From Ruminococcaceae bacterium UBA1375 (lineage in GTDB: Bacteria > Bacillota > Clostridia > Oscillospirales > Ruminococcaceae): a stretch of 64,000 bases of DNA. Below, one piece after another: positions 55,454 through 64,000 of this stretch. The notes beneath the pieces were generated by a model, which made no database searches, was not told where the DNA came from, and saw only the letters and a list, made by a program, of their open reading frames with translations. A program made the position numbers and the translations under genes. How positions within the stretch are numbered: the first letter of the stretch is position 1; each line of letters begins with the position of its first letter. Location: the NCBI GenBank assembly GCA_002305795.1, contig DBRF01000004.1:34982-98981 (forward strand). The letters are read 5' to 3'.

Positions 55454-56669
55454 ATTCTGTGTCGGTATCCAAATCTTCCAGATACTCCATCATAGTTTCC
55501 GCAAAGATGCCGTAGCCCATGGTGGGGTCGTTGACGAACACATGGGTCACTGCGCCCACCAGCTTCCCGTTTTGCAAGATGGGGGTGCCGCTCATGCCTT
55601 GGACAATGCCGCCGGTTTTGTCCAGCAGGTCCGGGTCGGTGACTTTGATCACCAGATTTTTGGTGTCGTCCTCCCCCGCCATGGAAACGGAACAGATTTC
55701 AATGTCGTACTCCTGGGGCTCGGCGTCGGTCAAGGCGCATAAAATAGTGGCCGAACCCGGCTCCACCTCCTGCTTATACCCCAGCTCTACCGGTTCCATC
55801 CCGTCTAAATCCATACCGGTGAGGGTACCGTACACCCCGGTTTGATTGTTCAGCAGAATCTCTCCCAAAGGAATGTTGGAGGCAAACACCCCGTCCAGCT
55901 CCCCCGGCTCCCCGGCAGTACCTTTGGTGATGGAGTGGATGGTTACCGGGCAGACCTCCCCGGACTCCACCGGCAGGATGGTGCCGGTATCGGCATCGGT
56001 GATGGGGTGGCCCAACCCGGCAAAGGTGCCGGTGTCCCCGTTGAGGAAGGTGATGGTGCCGATGCCGGCGGCGCTGTCCCGAATCCAAAGGCCGGACTTA
56101 TAGGTGCCGTCGGTGCTGGAAAGCACCGGGGTCAGGGTCACGGTGTGTTCTCCGTCCTCCCGTTGCAGGGTCAGCTCCATGGGCTTGCCCCCGCTTTCCC
56201 GGATAAGGTAGGAAATCTCTTCGTTGCGGGTCACTTCTTTTTCATTGACCTTGCAGATGATGTCTCCTTCCTGAATGTCGCAGTTCAGATAGGGCTCCTG
56301 GGTGCCGTCTGCGGTGACCACCGGGCTGAATCCTACCACCACGGCGCCCTGGGAAAACATTTTCACCCCAAAGGCTTCCCCGGAGGGAATCACCGTCAAG
56401 TCCTCGCATTCCTGCACCGCTACCGTCTTAATGGGCATAATGCCAAACAGGCTCAAGGTCTGGTTCTGGGGCCGGGTGGAGGACATCACCGCCTGCTCCT
56501 GGGAACCATTCTCCACCGCCACCACCGCCCGCTGGGTCAGCACCAAATCATCTCCCTGGGAAACGTAGTACCGATCCGGCAGGCTGACCCCGTACCACAG
56601 GTTCAGTCCCCACAGCAATGCGGAACACACCAAAACCGCCGCCGTCCCCCGGCGTATCCATTTGTACAT
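55452..56669 (-). CDS. spoIVB: SpoIVB sporulation serine peptidase
   Basis: 405 residues. One membrane segment at the start, a PDZ domain (about 100-190: VVVGFSPVV, EGDIICKVNEKEV), and the S55 peptidase with His in FAGLGHPITD, catalytic Ser in IVQGMSGTPILQNGKLVGAV. SpoIVB is made in the forespore and triggers pro-sigma-K processing in the mother cell. GGAG lies seven bases before the ATG. In most spore-formers it directly precedes spo0A; here nine kilobases of other genes intervene. Confidence 0.94.
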   Translation of the reverse strand: MYKWIRRGTAAVLVCSALLWGLNLWYGVSLPDRYYVSQGDDLVLTQRAVVAVENGSQEQAVMSSTRPQNQTLSLFGIMPIKTVAVQECEDLTVIPSGEAFGVKMFSQGAVVVGFSPVVTADGTQEPYLNCDIQEGDIICKVNEKEVTRNEEISYLIRESGGKPMELTLQREDGEHTVTLTPVLSSTDGTYKSGLWIRDSAAGIGTITFLNGDTGTFAGLGHPITDADTGTILPVESGEVCPVTIHSITKGTAGEPGELDGVFASNIPLGEILLNNQTGVYGTLTGMDLDGMEPVELGYKQEVEPGSATILCALTDAEPQEYDIEICSVSMAGEDDTKNLVIKVTDPDLLDKTGGIVQGMSGTPILQNGKLVGAVTHVFVNDPTMGYGIFAETMMEYLEDLDTDTE

Positions 56670-57087
56670 AACATCGCTCCCATCTCATCGTCATTTTGCA
56701 AATCTCGGAGCTAGTTTTTGCAAAGCAGTGAAAAAAATACTTGACTGCCTTTTCAAAAATATTTTTTGTCAAAAAATAATGTTATTACCAAGTGAGAACA
56801 AAAATTTTCAAAAAAATTTTTACTGCTCTCAGTTGTAATTTCCCCCTGTAATTCGGTATAATAAAATTGCGGTGTAAATCCCCGACTCAAATAAAAAAGC
56901 AGCTTTCTTTTCCCTTTGGGGAAGCCTGTTTTTCGCTGCACCGCAGATGGGCAAGCTGTTTTTTATTTCAGTCTCACCTCGCTTGCGGTAGCTTCGGCAC
57001 GGTCGGCTGTGTGCTAAAGCTGCCGCTTTTCTTTTTCAGCAACAAACACCCGAACTCCGGCTCCTAGCCAAAAGTTCGGGTGTTTTT
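56670..57087. other. 418-base spacer between trpA and spoIVB
   Basis: The first 180 bases are very AT-rich and hold the spoIVB control region; I could not fix a sigma-F/G box. The rest has a plus-strand promoter and terminator bracketing a possible small RNA, and minus-strand stem GCAGC ... GCTGC with T6. No gene with a ribosome-binding site. Confidence 0.5.
56833..56862 (+). promoter_or_regulatory. plus-strand promoter in the trpA-spoIVB gap
   Basis: TTGTAA (56833-56838), 18 bases, TATAAT (56857-56862). Confidence 0.5.
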
Positions 57088-57089
57088 TT
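57045..57089 (+). terminator. terminator of the possible small RNA
   Basis: AACACCCGAACT (57045-57056) and AGTTCGGGTGTT (57073-57084), perfect 12-bp stem, then T7. It also overlaps the trpA stop. Confidence 0.75.
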
Positions 57090-57885
57090 ACTGTGTTTCT
57101 CTGGCTGCCTGGGCCAGCTTGGCTACAAATTCTCCCACCGGTTTGGAGGAATCCTTGCCGTACTGCTCCACCAGCTCCACCACGGCGCTGCCCACGATGA
57201 CGCCGTTGGCGTACCGCCCCATTTGCCGCACCTGTTCCGGCCCGGAGATGCCAAAGCCAATGGCATAGGGTACGGTGCAGGCCTGCTTGATCTCCCCAAA
57301 GAAGGAGTCAAAATCGGTGGCATATTCCGAACGCTTGCCGGTCACCCCCAAGCTGGAGACGCAGTAGAGAAATCCGCTGGCATTTTGAGCGATGCTGCGG
57401 ATCCGCTCATGGGAGGTGGGGGCCACCAAATAGATGGGATGGACCCCTTCCTTCCGGGCGGCTTCATCAAAGGGGGCGTGTTCTTCCAGCGGCACATCGG
57501 GAAGGATCACCCCGTCCACTCCGGCTTGGCGGCACTGGGCAAAGAAGTTGGCAATGTCGTGGACGTACAGGGTGTTGACGTACATCATCAAACAGAGGGG
57601 GATCTCCGTCTTTTGGCGGAGCCGCTTCACCAGGGCAAACACCTCTTCCAGCCGGGTGTGGTTGGCCAGCGCCCGCTGGCTGGCCCGCTGGATCACCGGC
57701 CCTTCTGCAATGGGGTCGGAAAAGGGGACGCCCAGCTCGATGATGTCCGCCCCATTTTGTTCCATGGACAACACCAGCGCTTCGGTGGTGTCCAAATCCG
57801 GGTCCCCGGCGGTGACAAAGGTAATCAGCGCCTTCCGCCCTTGGGCGGCGCATTCTTCAAAGCGCAAATCAATTCTATTCTTCAC
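57088..57885 (-). CDS. trpA: tryptophan synthase alpha chain
   Basis: 265 residues, full length. ALITFVTAGDPD, catalytic Glu50 in IIELGVPFSD, and SDPIAEGPVIQ, in which the usual catalytic Asp60 position is Glu61; GFGISGPEQV and GVIVGSAVVEL form the phosphate site. It cleaves indole-3-glycerol phosphate to indole, which is channelled to TrpB. Overlaps trpB by 11 bases. Last gene of the trp operon. Confidence 0.95.
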   Translation of the reverse strand: MKNRIDLRFEECAAQGRKALITFVTAGDPDLDTTEALVLSMEQNGADIIELGVPFSDPIAEGPVIQRASQRALANHTRLEEVFALVKRLRQKTEIPLCLMMYVNTLYVHDIANFFAQCRQAGVDGVILPDVPLEEHAPFDEAARKEGVHPIYLVAPTSHERIRSIAQNASGFLYCVSSLGVTGKRSEYATDFDSFFGEIKQACTVPYAIGFGISGPEQVRQMGRYANGVIVGSAVVELVEQYGKDSSKPVGEFVAKLAQAARETQ

Positions 57886-59062
57886 GGATCTTCACTCCTC
57901 TGTATTTGGCAATGGAATAGACGTCCTTATCTCCCCGGCCGGAAAGGTTGATCACCATAATCTGGTCCTTATCCATAGTGGGGGCAATCTTTATGGCTGC
58001 CGCCACCGCATGGGAAGATTCAATAGCGGGGATGATGCCCTCAGTGCGGGAAAGGTATTCAAAGGCATTTACCGCTTCTTCATCGGTGATGTCCACATAC
58101 TCCGCCCGGCCGGTATCGTGGAGCCAAGCGTGTTCCGGGCCCACGCCGGGATAATCCAGTCCGGCGGAGATGGAGTACACCGGGTCAATCTGCCCGTCCT
58201 GGTTCTGCAAAAACAGGGAGTGCATCCCATGGAAGATGCCCTTGCTGCCCTTGGCCATGGTGGCGGCGTGATAAGGGGTATCCACGCCCCGTCCGGCGGC
58301 TTCCGCCCCTACCAGGCGTACCGTGGTATCAGGAATAAAGTCATAAAACGCACCCATGGCATTGCTGCCGCCCCCCACGCAGGCCACAATGCAGTCCGGC
58401 AGGCGGCCTTCCTTTTCCATGAGCTGGCGGCGGATTTCCCGGCCGATGACCTTCTGAAAGTCCCGAACCATGGTGGGATAAGGGTGGGGACCCATTACCG
58501 AGCCGATGCAGTAGAAGGTAGTGTCGATGTTGGTGACCCAGTCCCGGAAGGCTTCGTTGATGGCGTCTTTCAGGGTAGCGGTGCCGCTGTCCACGGCCAC
58601 TACCTTGGCCCCCAGCAGCTCCATCCGGTAGACGTTCAAGGACTGCCGCTGGGTGTCCTCCTTGCCCATATACACCACGCAGTCCATCCCCATCAGGGCA
58701 CAGACGGTGGCGGTGGCTACCCCGTGCTGACCGGCGCCGGTTTCGGCGATGATGCGGTGTTTTCCCATCCGCTTGGCCAGCAGGCACTGTCCCAGCACGT
58801 TGTTGATTTTGTGGGCGCCGGTGTGGTTTAAATCCTCCCGCTTGAGGTAGATTTTGGCTCCGCCCAAGTCCTTACTCATCTTCTCTGCGTAATAAAGCAG
58901 AGAGGGACGGTTGGCGTAGTCCCGGTAAAGGGTGTCCAGTTCCTGCAAAAAAGCGGGATCGTTTTTATACTGCTCATAGGCAGCCTGCAATTCGCTCACC
59001 GCTGCCATGACCGTTTCCGGCACAAATTGTCCGCCGTATTCTCCAAAACGGCCCTGTTCCAT
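57875..59062 (-). CDS. trpB: tryptophan synthase beta chain
   Basis: 395 residues. PLP lysine in NHTGAHKINN, GAGQHGVATATV, phosphate loop CVGGGSNAMGAF and monovalent-cation region GLDYPGVGPEHAWL are all intact. Condenses indole with serine to tryptophan. It starts 21 bases after trpF ends. This is the standard TrpB1 that pairs with TrpA. Confidence 0.97.
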   Translation of the reverse strand: MEQGRFGEYGGQFVPETVMAAVSELQAAYEQYKNDPAFLQELDTLYRDYANRPSLLYYAEKMSKDLGGAKIYLKREDLNHTGAHKINNVLGQCLLAKRMGKHRIIAETGAGQHGVATATVCALMGMDCVVYMGKEDTQRQSLNVYRMELLGAKVVAVDSGTATLKDAINEAFRDWVTNIDTTFYCIGSVMGPHPYPTMVRDFQKVIGREIRRQLMEKEGRLPDCIVACVGGGSNAMGAFYDFIPDTTVRLVGAEAAGRGVDTPYHAATMAKGSKGIFHGMHSLFLQNQDGQIDPVYSISAGLDYPGVGPEHAWLHDTGRAEYVDITDEEAVNAFEYLSRTEGIIPAIESSHAVAAAIKIAPTMDKDQIMVINLSGRGDKDVYSIAKYRGVKIREE

Positions 59063-59083
59063 GGTAATCCTCCTCCAATATGG

Positions 59084-59704
59084 TTACAGGCGGTGGGCTA
59101 ACTCCACAACCTGCTGTATCTTTTTTTGATCTTTTACCCCGCCGGTTTCCACGCCCCCGGACAGGTCCACCCCCATGGGCCGGACCTGGGAAACCGCCTG
59201 GGCCAGATTCCCGGCATCCAATCCCCCGGCCAAAATCACCGGGGTGGAGAGCAGCACACTGGAAATCAAATCCCAGTTTCCTACTTGGCCGGTGCCGCCG
59301 TACTGGGTGGGGTGATAGCTGTCCAGCACCAGGGCGTCCGCGCCCAGCCGGTCGGCTTGCAGCAAATCTTCCCGGCTTTTCACCCGCACCGCCCGCCAAA
59401 GGTGCACCTGGGGGCAGAGCCTTCGCACCCGGTCCATCTGCTGGGGGGTCTCATCCCCGTGAAGCTGTACCGCCCGGATACCGGTTTGCTGCACTACGGC
59501 GGCAATTTCTTCCGGAGCGGAGTTGACGAATACCCCCACCGGCAGAATTTCCGGCTTGAGCCGGGCAATCAGCTGGGCAGCCAGGTTGGGGCTCACCTGC
59601 CGCCTGCTTTGGGCAAACACAAAACCGGCAAAGTCCGCCCCTACCCGATTCACTGCTTCCACATCCTCGACACGGCGCAGCCCGCAGATTTTAATTTTCG
59701 TCAT
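59084..59704 (-). CDS. trpF: phosphoribosylanthranilate isomerase
   Basis: 206 residues. Catalytic Cys7 in KIKICGLR, AVQLHGDET, LDSYHPTQYGGTG and the late VDLSGGVETGGVKD with the catalytic Asp. Ordinary (beta-alpha)8 size. Stop of trpC and start of trpF share bases (TGATG). Confidence 0.95.
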   Translation of the reverse strand: MTKIKICGLRRVEDVEAVNRVGADFAGFVFAQSRRQVSPNLAAQLIARLKPEILPVGVFVNSAPEEIAAVVQQTGIRAVQLHGDETPQQMDRVRRLCPQVHLWRAVRVKSREDLLQADRLGADALVLDSYHPTQYGGTGQVGNWDLISSVLLSTPVILAGGLDAGNLAQAVSQVRPMGVDLSGGVETGGVKDQKKIQQVVELAHRL

Positions 59705-60495
59705 CAGGACCTGCCCCCTGCGGGAGTGCGCAGCCCTTTCAAGGTCTCGGCGATGTTCTGGCTGCGCATCAAGGTCTCCCCTACCAGCACAGCGTCCGCC
59801 CCCATCTGCCGCACCATGGCGAAATCTTCCGCCGTGGCCATGCCGCTTTCGCTGACCTTCACCGCATCCTTGGGAAGCTGCTCCGCCAACCGGGCAGTGG
59901 TGTTCAGATCCACCTGGAAGGTGTTCAAATCCCGGTTGTTGATGCCGATGACTTTAGGGTTGCAAACCATGGCTTTTTCCAGTTCGGGGAGGTTGTGCAC
60001 CTCCACCAGCACCTCCATGGAAAGGGACTTAGCCAAATCGTACAGCTCTTTGAGGGTGTCCTTTTCCAGCATGGCGGCAATCAGCAGCACCGCATCCGCC
60101 CCCATGACCCTGGCTTCCAGAATCTGATAGGGATCAAAGAGGAAATCCTTTCGCAGCATGGGCAGCTGCACCGCCTTGCGCACCCGTTTGAAGATGTCGC
60201 TGCTGCCCATAAAGTAGTGCTCTTCCGTCAGGCAGCTGATGGCTTCCGCTCCTGCCCGCTGATAGGAGGTAGCTTGGCGCACCGGGTGGAAGTCCGGCTG
60301 GATTACCCCTTTGCTGGGGCTGGCCTTTTTCACTTCGGCGATCACTGTCAAATGGTCCTTCTTCAGCGCCTTGGCAAAGTCTTTTGGGGTGCGGCTGGTC
60401 TGCATCAGCAGGTTTTCCAGCTCATCGGGAGAGATGCGCTCCTTTTCGTTTTCCAGCTGGATTTTCCGATAGGCTAAAATTTCATCTAAGATCAT
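59704..60495 (-). CDS. trpC: indole-3-glycerol phosphate synthase
   Basis: 263 residues. VIAEVKKASPSKGVI (catalytic Lys), LTEEHYFMGS, LRKDFLFDPYQI (second Lys), IGINNRDLNTF, VSESGMAT. Closes the ring of CdRP to indole-3-glycerol phosphate. Overlaps trpGD by four bases. Confidence 0.96.
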   Translation of the reverse strand: MILDEILAYRKIQLENEKERISPDELENLLMQTSRTPKDFAKALKKDHLTVIAEVKKASPSKGVIQPDFHPVRQATSYQRAGAEAISCLTEEHYFMGSSDIFKRVRKAVQLPMLRKDFLFDPYQILEARVMGADAVLLIAAMLEKDTLKELYDLAKSLSMEVLVEVHNLPELEKAMVCNPKVIGINNRDLNTFQVDLNTTARLAEQLPKDAVKVSESGMATAEDFAMVRQMGADAVLVGETLMRSQNIAETLKGLRTPAGGRS

Positions 60496-62120
60496 CCCTG
60501 CTCCTCCTCAAAGGAATTGGTGATTTCTTTTAGGGCTTCCAGTTTGGCCAGTGCCGCCCCGCAGTCAATGGATTGGGCTGCCAGGGCAACCCCTTCCTTC
60601 ACCGTCTGGGCCATGCCCAGAGTGTACAGCGCCGCCCCGGCGTTGAGCAGCACAATGTCCCGGCGAGTACCCCGGTCGGTGCCGTTTAGGATGGAGCGGG
60701 TGATTACTGCGTTTTCCGCCGCCGTGCCCCCTACAATTTCCTCCTTGCTGCCCCGGCTCAGGCCGCATTCTTCCGGGGTGACTTCAAAGGGCTGGCTCAC
60801 CCGGTCCCCCTCCACCTGGCAAACCAGGGTGGGGGCGGTAATGGAAATCTCATCCAGCCGGTCGGTGCCGTAGACAATCAGCGCCCGTTTGACTCCCAGG
60901 TTGGACATCACCTGGGCAATGGGATGGACCAACTCCGGGGCGTACACCCCCAGCACAATATAATCGGTGCTGGCGGGGTTGGTCAAGGGTCCCAGAATGT
61001 TGAACACGGTGCGAATCCCAATTTGTTTCCGAGTAGGCCCTACAAACCGCATGGAGCGGTGGAAGGACTGGGCAAACAGGAAGGACACCCCTATCTTTTC
61101 CAGGCACTCTCTGGCCTGATCCGGGGTCAGGTCGATCTTGACCCCCAGGGCTTCCAGCACGTCGGCAGCGCCGGAACGGCTGGACACGCTGCGGTTGCCG
61201 TGCTTGGCCACCCGTCCCCCGGCGCCCGCCACCACAAAGGCGGAGGTAGTGGAGATGTTAAAGGAGTTGGACAGGTCCCCGCCGGTGCCCACAATGTCGA
61301 TAGCATCGGTGCTGCCCCGGACCGCCAGGGCTTTTTTCCGCATCCCGCTGGCCAAGCCGGTAATCTCCTCGATGGTCTCTCCCTTCATCCGCAGGGCGGT
61401 TAAAAAGCTGCCGATCTGGGACTCCTCCGCTTGCCCGGACATAAGGATGTTCATCACCTGTTCCGCCTGCTGCCGGGTCAAATCCTTTCCTTCCACCACC
61501 TGGGCCAGATAGCTCTTTAAGGCGGTTTTGGGGGAGTTGCGGCGCAGGTCGTTGAGGTAATCCAGCAGATTCTTTAAGATCTGCCCGCCCACTTCCGTCA
61601 ACACCGATTCCGGGTGGAACTGCACCCCGAACACCGGGAACTGCCTGTGCTGCACCGCCATAATCTGACCGGTTTCGTCCCGGGCGGTGATCTTTAAGCA
61701 GTCCGGCAGTCCCACTTCCTGGGCAATCAGGCTGTGGTATCGGGCGGCTTCCACCTGCTGGGGCAGCCCCGCAAACAGAGGACAATCGGTATCCAAGGTA
61801 ATGGTGCTGGCTTTGCCGTGCATCAGCTGCCCCGCCCGGACAATCCGCCCGCCGAAGGCTTCCACAATGGACTGGTGCCCCAGACACACCCCGAAAATAG
61901 GGATGATTCCCGCAAAGGTGCGGATGGCGTCCAGGCTGATTCCGGCATTTTTCGGATAGCCGGGGCCAGGAGAGATCACCAGCAGTTCCGGGGCCAGTTC
62001 TCGAATCTGGGCGATGGTGACGGCGTCGTTTCGCACCACCTTGATTTCCGGGTCCAGCTGGCCCAGGGCTTGATAGAGGTTATGGGTAAAGGAATCGTAG
62101 TTATCAATGAGTAAAATCAT
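60492..62120 (-). CDS. trpGD: TrpG-TrpD fusion: anthranilate synthase amidotransferase and phosphoribosyltransferase
   Basis: 542 residues. Residues 1-195 are a class I amidotransferase (oxyanion SPGPGYPKNAG, nucleophile Cys in FGVCLGHQSI, His in VQFHPESV); residues 200-540 are anthranilate phosphoribosyltransferase (GTGGDLSNSFNISTT, AKHGNRSVSSRSGAADVLEA, NILGPLTNP). The same fusion is known from enterobacteria and several Firmicutes. It supplies ammonia to TrpE and then adds the ribosyl moiety. Overlaps both neighbours by four bases. Confidence 0.96.
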   Translation of the reverse strand: MILLIDNYDSFTHNLYQALGQLDPEIKVVRNDAVTIAQIRELAPELLVISPGPGYPKNAGISLDAIRTFAGIIPIFGVCLGHQSIVEAFGGRIVRAGQLMHGKASTITLDTDCPLFAGLPQQVEAARYHSLIAQEVGLPDCLKITARDETGQIMAVQHRQFPVFGVQFHPESVLTEVGGQILKNLLDYLNDLRRNSPKTALKSYLAQVVEGKDLTRQQAEQVMNILMSGQAEESQIGSFLTALRMKGETIEEITGLASGMRKKALAVRGSTDAIDIVGTGGDLSNSFNISTTSAFVVAGAGGRVAKHGNRSVSSRSGAADVLEALGVKIDLTPDQARECLEKIGVSFLFAQSFHRSMRFVGPTRKQIGIRTVFNILGPLTNPASTDYIVLGVYAPELVHPIAQVMSNLGVKRALIVYGTDRLDEISITAPTLVCQVEGDRVSQPFEVTPEECGLSRGSKEEIVGGTAAENAVITRSILNGTDRGTRRDIVLLNAGAALYTLGMAQTVKEGVALAAQSIDCGAALAKLEALKEITNSFEEEQG

Positions 62121-63613
62121 ACCCGCACCTCCTGTTCCAATTCTTTTGCTTGTTCCATGGCTTGGAGCACCGCCCCCGCTTTGTTGCAGGTTTCCCGGTA
62201 CTCCCGTTCCGGAGAGGAATCCGCCACAATCCCGGCCCCTGCCTGGACGTAGGCTTTCCCATTCCGGTACAGGGCGGTGCGGATGCAGATACAGGTGTCC
62301 AGATTGCCGTCAAAGCCCAAATACCCGATAGTGCCGCCGTACACCCCCCGCTTATACTGTTCCAAAGAATCAATCAGCTCCATGGCCCGGACTTTCGGCG
62401 CACCGGAGAGGGTCCCTGCCGGAATCACCGCCATCAAGGCGTCCAGGCTGTCGCATTCCGGCTTCAGCCGGCCGGACACGTCGCTGACCAGGTGCATCAC
62501 CTGGGAATACCGCTCAATCTTCATCAGCTGCTCCACCTTCACGCTGCCGAATCGGCTGACCTTGCCGATGTCGTTGCGGCCCAGGTCCACCAACATCATG
62601 TGTTCACTGCGTTCCTTGGCGTCCCCCAGCAGGTCTTTTTCCAGCTGCTGGTCCTCCTGAGGGGTGCGGCCCCGGGGCATGGTCCCGGCGATGGGGCGGG
62701 TGGAAGCAATGCCGTTTTCCACGCTCACCAGCTTTTCCGGGCTGGCCCCGGCAATGCAGTAGTCTGGGTGCTGAAAATAATAGAGGTAGGGGGAGGGGTT
62801 TTCCGCCCGAAGACGGCGGTACATCTCAAAGCTGTCCGGGGGATTTTCCACCTCAAACCGCTGGCTGAGCACAATCTGGAAGATGTCCCCGTCTAAGATA
62901 AATTCCTTGGCCTGCTCCACCATGGACTGGTAAGCATCGGCGTTCAGGTTGGAGGTAATCTTCATCTCCCCCCGGTAGGCGGGGGCCTGGGGCTTTAAGG
63001 GGGCGGAAATCCGCTCCACCAGTTCTTCCCCCTTGCGCCGGAGCTGCTCATAAGCCTGCTCCACATCCTCTTCCCGACGGATGTTGGAAATCAGCATCAG
63101 GTGGTTGGAAAAGTGGTCGAAAGCCACGATTTCATCGTACAAAAACAGGTGGCAGTCCGGCATCTGTAAGTCGTCCTCTCCCACATTGGTGAGGGTAGGC
63201 TCCAGATACCGCACGGTGTCGTAACCGAAATACCCGATCAACCCGCCGGTGAACTTGGGCAGCCCCGGCACGGTGGGGGTGCGGTAAGGTTTCATCAAGG
63301 TGCGGAGAAATTCCATGGGATTTTCCACGGTATATTCCTTGGCGCCCTCCTTGCTCTTCACCTGGACAGTGTGTCGGCAAAAGGTGATTTCCAGCCGGGG
63401 GGAAAATCCCAAAAAGGAATACCGCCCGCCGGGGCTGGAATGGTCGGCGCTTTCCAGAAGAAAGCAGCACTGGTGTTCCCGCCGCAGCCGGTCGAACACT
63501 GCAACCGGAGTGGCGTAGTCCCACAACACCGAATACACGGCCGACGCCGCAGGATGATCTTTCAGCTGTTGACGAAGCTGTGCCAATGTAGGAGTCAACA
63601 TGATTTGTTCCAT
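62117..63613 (-). CDS. trpE: anthranilate synthase component I
   Basis: 498 residues. LLES near residue 51 is the tryptophan feedback-binding motif; catalytic chorismate-binding blocks are QRFEVENP, IAGASPEKLV, RPIAGTMPRGRT, LVDLGRNDIGKV, AVIPAGTLSGAPKVRAMELI and GGTIGYLG. First gene of the trp operon, behind a T-box leader. ATG 63613 lies close to AGGAAAGG; ATG 63601 (MLTPTLAQ) is an alternative. Confidence 0.97.
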   Translation of the reverse strand: MEQIMLTPTLAQLRQQLKDHPAASAVYSVLWDYATPVAVFDRLRREHQCCFLLESADHSSPGGRYSFLGFSPRLEITFCRHTVQVKSKEGAKEYTVENPMEFLRTLMKPYRTPTVPGLPKFTGGLIGYFGYDTVRYLEPTLTNVGEDDLQMPDCHLFLYDEIVAFDHFSNHLMLISNIRREEDVEQAYEQLRRKGEELVERISAPLKPQAPAYRGEMKITSNLNADAYQSMVEQAKEFILDGDIFQIVLSQRFEVENPPDSFEMYRRLRAENPSPYLYYFQHPDYCIAGASPEKLVSVENGIASTRPIAGTMPRGRTPQEDQQLEKDLLGDAKERSEHMMLVDLGRNDIGKVSRFGSVKVEQLMKIERYSQVMHLVSDVSGRLKPECDSLDALMAVIPAGTLSGAPKVRAMELIDSLEQYKRGVYGGTIGYLGFDGNLDTCICIRTALYRNGKAYVQAGAGIVADSSPEREYRETCNKAGAVLQAMEQAKELEQEVRV

Positions 63614-63643
63614 CCTTTCCTGGTTTCACCCGGCAGCGGGACG

Positions 63644-63688
63644 CAAAAAAAGCCTATCGTCCAACCATAGTTGGTTTGGGACGATAAG
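63644..63688 (-). terminator. trp T-box terminator
   Basis: CTTATCGTCC (63688-63679) pairs with GGACGATAGG (63662-63653), then CTTTTTTT. Confidence 0.85.
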
Positions 63689-63910
63689 CTCGTGGTGCCA
63701 CCCAAATTTACAGGCCAAGGCCTGCCTCTTGCCAGGTACGTTCATACCCTGTCCCGATAACGTAGGACCTACGGCGACGGCTACCACCCAAGGCTTCGCC
63801 GTGCTCCTCACAAACCCATTCCCCTTTTCCTTTGCTCCCGGCTTTCACCAGCCGCCGGGCTCTCTGCACCGCCGTAAAAAGGGTACTTACTTTTGCTCAT
63901 CGGATTTTGA
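63644..63910 (-). promoter_or_regulatory. T-box riboswitch for tRNA-Trp
   Basis: Minus-strand leader with stem I (AGTAAGTACC start; AGCCGGGAGC-type loop), specifier GGGGAA-TGG-GTT (Trp codon), T-box TTTGGGTGGCACCACGAG near 63704-63690, and terminator 63644-63688. Uncharged tRNA-Trp should prevent termination and turn on trpEGDCFBA. Confidence 0.9.
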
Positions 63911-63918
63911 ATGAATTT

Positions 63919-63947
63919 AGTATAGCATATGAAACAAAAGTTGTCAA
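63919..63947 (-). promoter_or_regulatory. trp operon promoter
   Basis: TTGACA (63947-63942), 17 bases, TATACT (63924-63919). Nothing recognisable in 63948-64000. Confidence 0.8.
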
Positions 63948-64000
63948 GGTGTTTTCTTCTTGCCAAGACAAATTCACTGTAGGAGTACAATACATATTGG

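Noticed and set aside
56867..57067. 66-residue plus-strand frame in the trpA-spoIVB gap
   Set aside because: No Shine-Dalgarno site, and its composition follows hairpins; a non-coding RNA is more likely.
63808..63990. 60-residue minus-strand frame upstream of trpE
   Set aside because: Lies in the T-box leader and its promoter; no ribosome-binding site.
1..64000. CRISPR arrays, insertion sequences, integrases, prophage genes, rRNA or tRNA genes
   Set aside because: None could be found; the repeats present are short hairpins or operators, not regular spacer-repeat arrays or transposase-bearing elements.

Overview
The window looks like a chromosomal segment of a moderately GC-rich, spore-forming member of the Firmicutes (class Clostridia; Oscillospirales is my best guess). 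This rests on Spo0A and SpoIVB, HPr kinase, an AraR-type repressor, a T-box trp leader, Firmicutes-style Shine-Dalgarno sites, many TTGNNN-17-TATANT promoters, frequent GTG/TTG starts and carbohydrate genes typical of gut plant-glycan users. No IS element, prophage, rRNA, tRNA or CRISPR array was seen.

Layout. 1-12.6 kb: partial ychF, an anchored C39 peptidase, an amino-acid ABC importer with a circularly permuted binding protein, DUF134 plus an Mrp-NifX fusion, GNAT and pentapeptide proteins, an inositol-phosphatase-like gene with a Fur-family gene, then divergent ackA and tmcAL. 12.8-18.6 kb: a cobalamin-riboswitch operon encoding two surface proteins that resemble the alpha and beta domains of animal intrinsic factor/transcobalamin, plus a complete ECF transporter (T, fused A-A', S). 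This is the most striking system in the window. 19.5-31.9 kb: an arabinan/arabinose island with two GH43 enzymes (one secreted lipoprotein, one cytoplasmic), a sugar ABC importer, araBAD and araR with an operator. 32-45.3 kb: a glycosyltransferase, hprK with a PHP hydrolase, an ECF sigma/anti-sigma pair, an FAD oxidoreductase, a probable type I toxin-antitoxin locus, a ribbon-helix-helix gene facing an SLOG-fold gene over a shared operator, and asp23-fakA-recG. 45.4-56.7 kb: spo0A and spoIVB, normally adjacent, are here separated by about 9 kb carrying a response regulator, a MarR gene, an attenuator leader, a heterodimeric ABC exporter, and a bacitracin/lantibiotic-type ABC transporter with a histidine kinase. 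57-64 kb: trpE-trpGD-trpC-trpF-trpB-trpA under a tryptophan T-box.

How the parts fit together. Secreted GH43 releases arabino-oligosaccharides, the ABC system imports them, cytoplasmic GH43 finishes hydrolysis and AraABD feeds the pentose phosphate pathway. HPr kinase is the likely global sugar sensor. The corrinoid operon would capture cobalamin at the surface and pass it to the ECF importer, switched off by cobalamin through transcription termination. Spo0A has an altered receiver (Glu at the phospho-acceptor site, Arg at the switch lysine), which suggests unusual sporulation control. A palindrome of the form ATAATGATT-N9-AATCATTAT recurs over the -10 box of three promoters and may define an undescribed regulon.
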